Made by a program: the position numbers and the translations under genes. From the NCBI GenBank assembly GCA_015501055.1, contig JADNYV010000037.1:91001-155000 (forward strand): a DNA stretch of 64,000 bases, read 5' to 3'. The stretch comes from Mucidula mucida (taxonomy: Eukaryota > Basidiomycota > Agaricomycetes > Agaricales > Physalacriaceae). Below the pieces are notes generated by a model. It was not told the DNA's origin, ran no database searches, and saw only the letters and a program-made list of their open reading frames with translations. Shown here one piece after another: positions 21,463-30,782 of this stretch. Numbering within the stretch: the first letter of the stretch is position 1; every line of letters starts with the position of its first letter.

Positions 21463-21992
21463 TGTTATGAATCGCCATATTTTCACATTTCCACATCTTA
21501 TTATATCTTATCGGGAGCCTTGTCTTATCAACCAACGGACCGTTTCATCATCTGTTTCGTCACCGATCATACCCCTTTTCATTACCGAAGCCGTACTCAT
21601 GTCGGACACACGCCCAACACATGGATGACATCATACATGCCGACACCTCATGGACTCCCTATTGTATACACACCGCCGACACTCGTAGCACACATGGTCG
21701 TTTCAGTATTATTACTTACATGCAGTCACCACTCGTATTTAATGGTTTCACGGACTAGTAGCATACAACGCTGGGTCAAGGGCGTGGAGCATCCCTAGTG
21801 GAAACACGTATGGACAAGGAGCTTCAAACACAGACTTACTAGTATATAAGCAGTAGTGTAGTATCATTGTACTTTAGTTCCGATCTCGTTTATACACCTG
21901 GCCTAGCCTAGTTCTACGAACGCGAACGCTTTCTTCCTTAAGTTCTTGCTGTGGTACCTGGTTGAGTCTCGTGGCTTAGTCAGTCGCTAACA
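21463..21992 (+). repeat. 3' LTR of copy 1
   Basis: 530 bp, TGTTATGAATCGCC... to ...GTCGCTAACA. It differs from the 5' LTR at roughly five positions (for example TCGGGAGCC versus TTGGGAGCC, and CATGGTCG versus CATGTTG). It is followed by the ACTAG duplication. Confidence 0.95.
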
Positions 21993-22289
21993 ACTAGTCC
22001 GTGAAACCATTAAATACAAGTGGTGACTGCATGTAAGTAATAATACTGAAACGACCATGTGTGCTACGAGTGTCGGCGGTGTGTATACAATAGGGAGTCC
22101 ATGAGGTGTCGGCATGTATGATGTCATCCATGTGTTGGGCATGTGTCCAACATGAGTACGGCTTTGGTAATGAAGAAGGAGTATGATCGGTGACGAAACA
22201 GATGACGAAACAGTCTGTTGGCTGATAAGACAAGCCCCCAATAAGATATGATGAGATGTGAAAATGTGAAAATATGGCAATTCATAACA
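21993..22289 (-). repeat. 5' LTR of copy 2, second part
   Basis: It continues the minus-strand LTR interrupted at 15471 (ACTAGTCCGTGAAACC...) and ends ...GGCAATTCATAACA. With 15232-15471, and counting the duplicated ACTAG once, it makes a complete LTR of about 532 bp. Confidence 0.92.
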
Positions 22290-22503
22290 TGTACCGGTGC
22301 ATGTATATGTGAGGATTGAACTTGCCTCTGACAACTTTGTTCCTGCACCTTTGGATGAGGAAGAGGCGAAAGTGTTGGTTGATTCCCTCGATCCCGATAC
22401 ACGCAGTTTAACACGCGCTGACTGCAGCCAGGTAAATTTACAATATCGATTACAGTAACATTTGTGGACCAACAGCAGATTAAGGACAAATACAGGTAAT
22501 GAG
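22290..22503 (+). pseudogene. C-terminal fragment of an unidentified gene cut by the retroelement
   Basis: Directly after the LTR an open frame reads VPVHVYVRIELASDNF, then LDEEEAKVLVDSLDP and SLTRADCSQ. A well-formed 44-nt-type intron follows (GTAAATTT... to ...ACCAACAG), then QIKDKYR and a stop. The coding look and the intron suggest a real gene whose upstream part is absent; it is not found at the other end of the element (10206). I do not recognise the family. Confidence 0.4.
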
Positions 22504-22593
22504 CTAGTGATACAATGTCAATATTTAGTCACCACCTCTAAATGTCCGTCTCCGTCATATCACTTCACAACCTTCATTGGCCTTTGCTGCTAA

Positions 22594-22878
22594 TCATATC
22601 TAGCGCCTTCTGGTAGTCACGGACTGCAAACACGTTGGTGACCATGCCCTTGACGCTGATCTTTCGCCGTCCAGATAATCAACGGCACGGGGGAAGCAGT
22701 GAGTTGGAGCAAAAGACCCGATGATCTAAAGACAAGAATAAGCACCAGATTATCTGAACCACAAATAGGTATACCTGAACTTTGTTGCCAAAGATCTTAG
22801 ACGGTTTCCAGTGGACCAGAGCCTCCACGATGGACCTAGTTGATCGTAGTGGCAACCGCCTCAGCACCAGTGGCTTAA
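22594..22878 (-). pseudogene. Zinc-type alcohol dehydrogenase (MDR), C-terminal relic
   Basis: The minus strand carries KPSKIFGNKVQ, an intron (GTATACC... to ...GTCTTTAG), then IIGSFAPTHCFPRAVDYLDG. After a one-base frame loss it continues KISVKGMVTNVFAVRDYQKA and LDMISSKGQ with a stop. This is the closing part of medium-chain dehydrogenases: the strand before the substrate lobe and the last helix. The catalytic and cofactor domains are absent. The frameshift is inferred from the continuity of the family pattern. Confidence 0.55.
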
Positions 22879-23652
22879 ACCTGAAAGCGTTGGAAGAGAT
22901 GGAGAACAAAACATGTCATTGCACCAAATCCATATGGATATCCCTTCTTCATGTGATCCCACTGGTTCGCAACATTGATCTCCTGGGCAATGGGCGTCTT
23001 GATACTACCTGAGTAGTCTACACACGACGTTTCTTTATCGTAACCAAGAATTGCTCTATTGAACATGGTTAGGTACTAGAAAGAAGGCACAGAGAGAGGG
23101 CACACCACAACTGAATAATTCGGATGGTAGTCCTTGACCCAGCGAAATGTGAATCCCGTAGTATCCACCACCAAGCCACCGCCGTCATCGTGAAGGCGAC
23201 GAGCGAGATATGCCAAGCAGGCCTGGTCTTTCTCCGTCTCTTGTGCGAATGGTGCGTTGACGATATCTTTAAGCTGGGATTTGCCCGTGTAGTCGATATG
23301 ACGGGTTGGAACGAAGAACGAGGTGACTGTCGCGTACGTCTCCTCGTCCGCGTCCTCGTCCTCGTACTCGTCCTTGGTTTCGGGGACATCTGATTCGTAA
23401 AGAGCTGAACAATATAAAGTATGAGAAGAGCTTGCAATGGACAAGAGGAGACACACCCAGAACTGTAGGAATTCTGTGATTTCTGCACCAAACGTCAAAT
23501 ACACAGACACAACTCTCAAGGTCATACAACTCTCTCGGTCGCGAGCGAAGTGCCGGCATTTGGGCGACCATGTTCATGAATGCCTGGGGCGACATCTCAT
23601 AACCCGAGAATATAGCAAATTCTGTCTTGCGAACGCGGCGACGTGATGCCAT
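22875..23652 (-). CDS. Uncharacterised protein, three-exon model
   Basis: The ATG at 23652-23650 opens MASRRRVRKTEFAIFSGYEM. Exon 1 is 23652-23457. A 67-nt GT-AG intron follows, then exon 2, 23389-23112, with an acidic run (KDEYEDEDADEE) and VPTRHIDYTGKSQLKDIV. A TAG then stops the frame unless a 36-nt intron (23111-23076, GTTGTGG... to ...TTTCTAG) is spliced. If so, exon 3 (23075-22875) adds FNRAILGYDKETSC and ends in TAA, giving about 224 residues. I recognise no domain. It is divergently arranged with the gene at 23790. It may be a real gene or a decaying one; the short intron is the weak point. Confidence 0.45.
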
Positions 23653-23789
23653 GGTGGTAGAATGGAGAGTGCAATATGGTTGATGTGAGTCAGATGAGGT
23701 GCACGTCACATGAGGGACGGGCCGTCCGGACCGGCTTCTCGAGGCTCACGGTCTCTTGAGTCTTTCTCTTGACACTGACAGTGACAAGC
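23653..23789. promoter_or_regulatory. Short divergent intergenic region
   Basis: 137 bp separate the start codons of two divergent gene models (23652 minus, 23790 plus), so both promoters must share it if the models are right. No TATA box is obvious. Confidence 0.35.
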
Positions 23790-24749
23790 ATGCCGCCAAG
23801 ATTTGACCCCGCGGAGAACTTGCCACCGGCTCTTCAGGAGCGTCTGGACGGGTGGATAACTAGTCCCCCGCGACGTCAATTCCAGGCGTACGGACCCTTG
23901 ACTGCCTACCTTCAAGGGCACAAATTTCGATCCGACCGTTTCCTGGTCAAGCCCCAGAAACTACTACGACAGGAGATTGACGGTGGTACGTATTCAATTT
24001 TTTTGAAAATAACTTTAGACTGATCCTCGGTTACTATTAGTGCCTGTCGACAGTGACGAGGATGGGGACAGTGACGAGGATGGGGACAACAGTGACGAGG
24101 ATGGCGACAACAGTGACAAGGATGGGGACAACAGTGACGAGGATGGCGACAACAGTGACAAGGATGGCGACAACAGTGACGAGGATGGCGACAACAATGA
24201 TGAGGATGGTGACAACAGTAACGAGGATGATGAAGACAGTGATGAGGAAAACGCTCTAGCTAACACTTCATTCGACTCAGCCGGTGCCGTACTCATGTTA
24301 TCATACTTAAAAGTCCATTTACTGTATCCACAGGTGCTACAGTACTCAACCAGGCGTCATTGTTCCCTGATTTCTCTGTTGAACGATACTGGGGAGCAGA
24401 TGACAACACCAACCGCAACCCAGACATTGTGCGCATTGTGGTTGAAGTAGGATCACTCGTGACACTGAATCAAGCAATGGAAAATGCCCCCAGGAGACGT
24501 GCAGCTGCTCGTCGTCGCGTCCGGGAGGTTGTTACAAGGCAACTTGAAGTTTATCTGGCACGTGTTGGGGATCGGTTCTGTGACCGACTTCTGGGGGTGG
24601 CAATGATTGGGAATCAGGTGGCATTACGCGTCAGAACAAACAGGAGCGTGCAGGATACCACCCTCATTCCGGGTATTGAACGCCGCTGGATACGATTTGA
24701 TAATCAACGATTTATCCAAAAATTAAATACAATGCGTAATATGTTGTGA
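23790..24749 (+). CDS. Uncharacterised protein with an acidic Asp/Ser repeat, three exons
   Basis: Exons 23790-23985, 24041-24283 and 24334-24749 join in frame with GT-AG introns of 55 and 50 nt and give about 284 residues. The N-terminal part (MPPRFDPAENLPPALQERLD... LLRQEIDG) is followed by an extreme low-complexity block of SDEDGDN-type repeats. The C-terminal part is basic and helical (RRRAAARRRVREVVTRQLEV) and ends FIQKLNTMRNML. All splice phases fit. I do not recognise the family. The acid/base layout would suit a chromatin or nucleic-acid associated protein, but that is speculation. The start is the ATG giving the longest spliced frame. Confidence 0.6.
24050..24240 (+). repeat. Coding minisatellite, SDEDGDN-type units
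   Basis: Tandem copies of a 21-nt unit GACAGTGACGAGGATGGGGA (plus one base) and close variants encode about eight acidic heptads. The repeat stays in frame throughout. Confidence 0.8.
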
Positions 24750-24787
24750 TATGTAACTGGCCGGGTTTATTGTACTTACCTATCAGT

Positions 24788-25596
24788 ATGTCACAAAAAA
24801 GGTTTACCACTCAATACACTAGGGACAGCAGTTCGTCCACCCCATTTCGTATCTGCGTACCATCCTTTGGTTCGCTTGAGTGGGGCGATGTCACTTCCGC
24901 GGTAGGATTCAAGACTCCTTCCCTCTTGCCTTTCTCATCTCACATCCCGTCCGTATCAGGACATAGGGTTATTCTTTCACAGGTTGCGAGCGCTGCTCTG
25001 GTGTTACCCTCATGCCTGTGCCTCTGTCAGTCTCGCTCCTCATCTCGCATCTGACTCGTGGGGCGGTTCTGGGTGGACTCAGAGGCTTGGATGGCTTGTT
25101 GATGCCTTCGTCAACTTGTCTGCTTTCAGCTGTAAGCCCCGGCCCATCTTTCAACATTCATCTCTGACTCTCAACTTTGTTAGCGAATCCTGCTTTGACT
25201 GCTCTTTCGCCGTCTCATCATGGCTTGCTTGACATTGCCACACTCCCAGCACCCCACGCGTTACTATCAGCTAGCGACAAGCACTCTGTACTGCGTGGTC
25301 TCTCGTCTGCTGCCACATCCGGAGAGAACAACATTGCCTTCAAATGCACAAGGAAGAGGCTCGTCTTCGAAACATTACATTTGGATGCTGAAGGCGGTGT
25401 AGGCGAGCGACGGACGGCGCCCTCTAGTCTTCAAAGCGATGATGGCCATCACGCCAAGACCGCGTCTGCATCACTAGATGTGCGCCTGGATAAAGAGGAA
25501 GCACAGGTCGCCGATATCAATCGGGTGGCCAAAACGAAGCCACCCAAGAAGAGGGTTGCCTTCCAGTCGGATCGTCCGGACTTGTACGACTTTTGA
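24788..25596 (+). pseudogene. ELP4: Elongator subunit ELP4, 5'-truncated copy
   Basis: Three exons (24788-24901, 24960-25131, 25184-25596) join in perfect phase and give 232 residues matching the C-terminal half of ELP4/PAXNEB. The segments are FRICVPSFGSLEWGD, FFHRLRALLWCYPHACAS, WTQRLGWLVDAF, the family hallmark ENNIAFKCTRKRLVFETLHL and EGGVGERRT, and the end KKRVAFQSDRPDLYDF. ELP4 normally has about 360-400 residues and begins with a RecA-like region containing a GG...PLG motif. That half is absent: the upstream 40 bp abut the stop of the previous gene. Introns and C-terminus are clean, so truncation looks recent. Alternatively this is a short expressed protein starting at MSQKRFTT. Elongator modifies wobble uridines of tRNA. 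Confidence 0.8.
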
Positions 25597-25649
25597 AGCA
25601 GTCATACACATACAGAGGGGTCTAACAAACCATCCATCCACATTGTCAC

Positions 25650-26470
25650 CTCAATAATGCACAAATTTGAGTGCCTCTAGGTTTACCCCCGCTGCGCTGA
25701 TGCACCCGTCCCATGACAGCTCTCTATCTCTCTCTCTCGCATAGTATAAGTATAGGCCGTGCTTCCCAGTCAAGTCGAAACACTCGACTAAGTCAATAGT
25801 GACTGATCGTCTCTCTCCCATACTATAGGCCATACAACCTCTGAGGCTGCGTGCTGCCTGCTTGACCTAGTCGACTAGTCCTCCAACAAAGGTAATACCC
25901 CCGTTCAAGGCTTGCCCAAGTTACCCCTTCCCACAATATAGGTAGAACGTCCTTCGAACGCCTTCTTGGCATCTCCAGTCATGAGGCGTGAAAGCCCATG
26001 TCCACCAAAGCGCGCTGGTACATTGACCAGCGTTGACTGATGCGCAGTCAACAAGCTTCACTAGTCTTCAATAGCCTTACAAGAATTGGCCTACTCAACT
26101 AGTCATCAACAAATGCAATACCCGTTCAAGACTTGCACCACTCCCTCAGTATAGGTAAAATGTCCTTTGAACGCCTACTATGAGGCGTGAAAGCCCCTGC
26201 CCACCAAAGCGCAAGCATACATTCACAAGATTGACTCAACCTTGACCCACTCCCATGCTATAGTTAGAGCCTTGCCTCACCATACATGGTGCACCAGCAA
26301 GCATGAAGCATGAAAGCCCCATCTCAAGCTTGACTCAACCTAAGTGTTGACTGAACCCACTCCCATACGATAGGCAGAGCCTCGTCCAACCATACATGCT
26401 GCACCAGCAAGCCTGAACCGTGACAGCCCCTGCCCACCAAAGCGCGAAGCGTACATTGTTACCAAACTGA
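25650..26470. repeat. Minisatellite-like repeat block left of MND1
   Basis: Degenerate units contain CCCACTCCCATACTATAGG, then a GCACCAGCAAGCATGAAG motif, then GTGAAAGCCC(C/A)TGCCCACCAAAGCGCGA and GTACATT. They recur about every 110-150 bp, for example near 25980-26030, 26160-26225, 26245-26320 and 26350-26460. The same units form the block right of GWT1. Open frames across it are by-products of the repeat. Confidence 0.75.
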
Positions 26471-26577
26471 AGCTTCCTGAACCGTTGAATGTTCCCACCA
26501 AGCACGCCTCACTTACGTCATCTTGACCAACTCACACCTTGCCGTCATCATCATTGACCTGAGTTTTACACGTTCAA

Positions 26578-27613
26578 ATGGTGCGTGTCCCATTGAAGTC
26601 ATGCATCATCAGCCGTACTTGAGCACTTAGGCACCCCGTGGACTCTCTGCTGAAGAAAAACACGTCAAATTGCTTGAGATTTTCCATGAGACGGTGAGTC
26701 TCTCTTTTACGCGCCGTGGACGCTTTGCTGAGGAGGAGATATGCAGAAAGACTTCTTCCAGGTACTTTCGACTCGTTGCAAGGATCTCACGCTTTCCAAC
26801 TCCAGTGATAGCTGAAGGAGCTTGAGAAGTTGGGACCCAAAATGAAAGGCATCGGTATGACGATGCTTCACATTGACATCGCGTCCCTTGCTCATTCATC
26901 AATAGTTTCTCAGTCTGTGAAGGAAGTCCTTCAGTCTTTAGTCGACGACGGGCTCGTACAAGGCGATAAAATTGGGTCTTCAAACTGTACAGTCGTCCTT
27001 CAAGCCCTCGCACCCGTTATGCCAATCACTTAATCCACAGTCTTCTGGAGCTTCCCTTCGCAACAAGGCTCCTTGGTCGGTCTACTCCTTTCTCTCTGAA
27101 CTGCCTCTCAATCCCCGCATAGGTCCAGAGTAGGCTCAAGGAGGCACAGGACCAGCGCACGACAAATCAAGCCCAAATAGCCGAAGTCAGAAATCTCATC
27201 AAAGTCGAGAAACAGTCCAGAGGCGAATCGGCATGAAACCGTCTTTCAAGTCGCGTGTGGAGGTTCTTCTAATCACATCCATTCCACAGGACACTCGTAC
27301 CCAGGCGTTCGCTGAGCTTCATAGACTGAACAAGGAACTCGTACACTTGGACAACGAATGGACCGCATACAGTGCTTGCGATCCGGTCAAGCTAGACGAG
27401 ACGAAACGCGGCATCGTTTTGGCGAAAGAGGCAGCCATTCGTTGGACCGGTATGATCTCTGCTCCTGTCCCGACTGTGCGAACGTCACTCAAGTAGATGG
27501 TTTCAGAAAACTTCTGCATTGCCTTAGCTCACTTTCAACGTCAAAGTCTTGTTGAACCCAGCGAAATTCGGCGCTATCTAGGAGTCAACGACGATTACGA
27601 GGATATATGCTGA
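26578..27613 (+). CDS. MND1: Meiotic nuclear division protein MND1
   Basis: Nine exons splice into a 204-residue protein: 26578-26580, 26631-26693, 26747-26761, 26812-26854, 26906-26986, 27041-27075, 27123-27230, 27290-27449, 27507-27613. Exon 1 is only the ATG and exon 3 only KDFFQ. The N-terminal winged helix reads APRGLSAEEKHVKLLEIF, LKELEKLGPKMKGI, VSQSVKEVLQSLVDDGLV and FFWSFPSQQG. A coiled-coil region follows, ending AKEAAIRWT, then ENFCIA and RRYLGVNDDYEDIC. MND1 pairs with HOP2 in meiotic nuclei and stimulates DMC1/RAD51 strand exchange. Length is near the usual 205-220. One intron (27231-27289) uses a GC donor; the other seven are GT-AG of 47-57 nt. GWT1 starts 263 bp downstream on the same strand. 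Confidence 0.93.
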
Positions 27614-27876
27614 TGCTCTCTCTGCCCTGCTGCTTGCTGTTATCATTTATGACTTTGCTTCGCGTGTCTTCTCTATCTGCCTCTCGACTTGAGCTCACAT
27701 GGAACACTTTCTTTTTTCCTTTTTAAATAACATTAGGACTGAGTACGTGCTTCGGACTGTACAAGCAACCTGCGTATACGAATATAACTTCATTGATCCT
27801 CAAATCGCCATCGTGAGGGGTATTCCGCCTTGAATACCAATTCAGGTTAGGGTTATCACCTCTCGCTCTGACCACC

Positions 27877-29636
27877 ATGAGCAGCGCTTACAAAAAGCAG
27901 AAAGAGGACTTTGTCTCTGGAATGACGGGCTCAACGGTGACCCATATCAACCTAGTTTCCTGCGCAGCTCTCGTTCGTCGTTCCCCTACTGTTTTGACGG
28001 CGGTTGAACCTGTACTCAGATATCCGTATTCCTCTACCACACCGTTCAAGCCCGATTTGCAACGGGCAAGACGCTTCCCTTATCATGGCTGGTCTTAGTG
28101 GTACCCCTTCTCTTGTCAATGACCGTGTTCGCAAATGCTCCAGTGCTACTTGATTGCCTGCTGGTGGTACCCGTCGTCGCACTCCTCTGCTTACCACGGA
28201 AAGACGCATCTACGCCTTTACCGTCAAGAGCAGACACTCCAGCGCAGGATTCTATTCAGGCCGTGACGCCGCTTCCAGCGTTGACGACGTATCGGGCACA
28301 TATGATGCTAATGACCATACTGGCTATCTTGGCCGTCGACTTCCCCATCTTCCCGCGCAACTTAGCCAAATGCGAAAGCTTCGGGGTGTCCTTGGTGAGC
28401 CCATGTTTTGACTCGCCTGCTTTCCCTCATGACTGTAGATGGACCTCGGTGTTGGATCGTTCGTCTTCTCTCAAGGCGTTGTTTCAGCAATACCCGTACT
28501 CAAGAACCCCGCTTATCTGGCCTCTCCATTCCTCCCAAAGTTGTTTGCGACAACCAAGAAGGTTCTCCCTCTTCTTGCCCTTGGATTGCTGCGCATAGTC
28601 CTCGTCAAGGGAACTGAATACCCCGTTCGTGTTTTTGTGAATCCGTCCATTTATCTCGCACTGATCCCCCTCGCGTCTACAGGAGCATGAATCCGAATAC
28701 GGTACTCATTGGAATTTCTTCATCACCATGGCACTTTTGCCTTTACTAGAGGTATTCCTCCATCCCATCATGTTACGCGTTCCTCTATCGCTGCTCGCTG
28801 TGCTCGTCGCCCTCACTCAACAAATGAACCTCTCTGTCTTCGGATCTCAACGGTTCGCGCTCACGGCTGAACGCGTGAGCCTCTTCAGTGCAAACAAGGA
28901 GGGCATCATTTCCTTACCCGGCTACCTTGCTATCCACACCTTTGGTCTGTCTACTGGCACCCTCATACTACCCCCTTCGCCGTCCTATTTTCGACGCTTC
29001 CAGCGGCGTTTCTCGGAAACGGGGAGCTTCGGACTCGGGGAACAGAGGTCCTATACACGAAGGAAAAACACCAACGCAGCAATGGAGCTGTTTTCGTACA
29101 CCGTTCTGTGGTGGACGTGTATGGGGCTCGTAAGGGGGCTCAAGATCGATGGCAAGGAGGGCGTGTCGAGACGAGTGGTACGTTCGCCGCGCGCCTCCCC
29201 CCGTCTATTGTGTTGACTGTGATTACAGGTCAATCTCTCCTACGTGATGTGGATCGCAGCGTTCAACACGTCCTTCATATTGGGCTATCTGCTTCTCTAT
29301 ATGTATTTCTATCCCGAGCCGTCCAAGTTCAAGAAACGGGATGCAGACCACAGTGGTGCAGTAGCGACGTATAAAGCGCCTGTCGTTCCTGCTTTATTGG
29401 ATGCCATCAACAAGAATGCTCTCGTGGTTTTCTTACTGGCAAGCTGTACTTGATGGTTTCGTTGTTCCCCAAGTCTTACGACTTGACAGGCTAACGTTGT
29501 AACCGGCATCATCAACTTGACCATGTCAACGATGTATGCGTCGACTGGGTCGGCCATGTTGGTGTTGGGTCTCTATTCATTTTCAATGTGCGCTGTGGCT
29601 TGGACTTTTCGTCGAACACGGTTGTTGGCCTTCTGA
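27877..29636 (+). CDS. GWT1: GPI-anchor inositol acyltransferase GWT1 (PIG-W)
   Basis: Six exons (27877-27972, 28020-28394, 28439-28624, 28683-29177, 29229-29438, 29490-29636) join in frame to 502 residues, the usual length of the family. The start [20 protein letters not shown] followed by HINLVSC is typical. Family landmarks follow: [76 protein letters not shown] and [19 protein letters not shown]. It is a multi-pass ER membrane enzyme that transfers a fatty acyl chain from acyl-CoA to the inositol of GlcN-PI, an early step of GPI synthesis. Intron 29439-29489 has a GC donor; the others are GT-AG of 44-58 nt. No disruption is seen. Confidence 0.93.
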
Positions 29637-29739
29637 ATGCCTTTCGAACGTAGATCAATCGCGTCGAAGAACGAGTGCCTATCAGGTTGCCGCCTCCTAT
29701 TCGGATCGTCTCGACTTGTACCAATGGTCATTGTAACCT

Positions 29740-30782
29740 CACTAATGCACATATTTGCCGCTCTCTAAGTAGACCCTCTGCCACCCAGTGGTATAAGAAC
29801 ACGCTACAACGAGTCTAGCGTTCTCTTAATGCCCCAAGCCAGGGCGTTCCGCATGGGAAGCACATCCTTTTCCCCATCGCAAAGACTCGTTCACTCGCGT
29901 CCAGTGCTGTTGGTCCCTCTCCCATACAGTAGGTAGAGCCGCCGCTGAGCGTACATGCTGCACTAGCCACCAAGAGGCGTGACAGCCCATGCCCACCAAA
30001 ACGCGAAGCGTACATTCGCAAGATTGCCTCAACCTCAATACTGGCTTAACCCTCGTACATACTATAGGAACAGCAACCTCCTACACCAGCAAGTGTGAAG
30101 CGTGAAAACCCATTGCGCGAGCGTACATTGGCGGACTTGCAAGTCAATGTCTTCAAGAAGTGTAGTACAAGACTTCACCCGCTTGAAGCATGCTTGTCCC
30201 ATGTTACCCGCTCCCACAGCATAGGTAGACCACTCCTTAGGCGTCTACTTGAAACGTCGCGCCATCAAGCGCGAAAGCCCATGTCCACCAAAGCGCGATG
30301 GTACATTGACGGATGTCTTCAAAGAGAGAGACTTCACTGACTTGAAGCGTCGTCAATGAACCGTTCAACACAATGCCCATGTTACCCTCTCCCACAGTAA
30401 AGGTAGACCACTCCTTAAGCGTCTACTTGACCCTTCAGGTCATGAGGCGTGAAAGCCCCTGCCCACCAAAGCGCGAGCATGCATTGACGGACTCGCAAGT
30501 CAATGTCTTCAAGAAGTGTAGTACAAGACTTTACCCACTTGTAGCATGCTTGTCCAATGTTGCACACTCGACGGAGTCGCGTTCAACGTCTTCAAAGAGT
30601 GTAGTACAAGACTCCACCCAGGTGAACTGTCTTGAACGAACCGTTATACACTTTGCCCATGTTACCCTCTCCCACAGTATAGGTAAAACACTCCTTCAAT
30701 GTCTATTTGGCAGCTCCAGTCATGAGGCGTGAAAGCCCCTGCCCACCAAAGCGCAAGTAGCTTGACTCTACCTAAGTATTAA
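29740..30782. repeat. Minisatellite-like repeat block right of GWT1, diverged part
   Basis: It has the same unit as the block at 25650-26470 but mixed with a second module, GTCTTCAAGAAGTGTAGTACAAGACT, seen near 30152, 30503 and 30585. Units are spaced irregularly. It contains no gene. Confidence 0.7.

Larger units (their letters stand above)
15472..21992 (+). mobile_element. Ty3/Gypsy chromovirus copy 1, full length, young
   Basis: The 6521 bp element has LTRs at 15472-16000 and 21463-21992 and lies between perfect 5-bp duplications ACTAG (15467-15471 and 21993-21997). By eye the LTRs differ at about five positions in 530, so insertion is recent. Order: self-priming PBS, gag, -1 frameshift signal, protease, RT, RNase H, integrase, chromodomain, polypurine tract. 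The C-terminal chromodomain and self-primer place it with the Tf1/sushi-type chromoviruses. Pol is interrupted by at least six lesions, so it cannot have supplied its own enzymes in its present form. Confidence 0.95.
10207..22289 (-). mobile_element. Ty3/Gypsy chromovirus copy 2 (minus strand), internally deleted and interrupted
   Basis: This is a minus-strand member of the same family as the three plus-strand copies. Its downstream LTR is 10207-10735. Its body (10736-15231) runs integrase, protease and gag when read leftwards from the right. Its upstream LTR starts at 15232 and is split at 15471/21993 by insertion of copy 1. A solo LTR (11951-12480) sits in the integrase, and about 1.5 kb covering RT and RNase H is missing near 13013. 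The outer flanks (GCTGG before 10207, TGTAC after 22289) do not form a target duplication, and the two LTRs differ visibly, so the ends may derive from different insertions. Confidence 0.85.

Noticed and set aside
24015..24296. Minus-strand Ser/Leu-rich repeat frame (SSLLSPS)
   Set aside because: It is the antisense of the acidic coding repeat of the 23790 gene, whose splice phases support the plus strand.
25690..26460. CRISPR-like spaced repeats
   Set aside because: Units are long, degenerate and without spacers of equal size, in a eukaryotic context; they are a minisatellite family.
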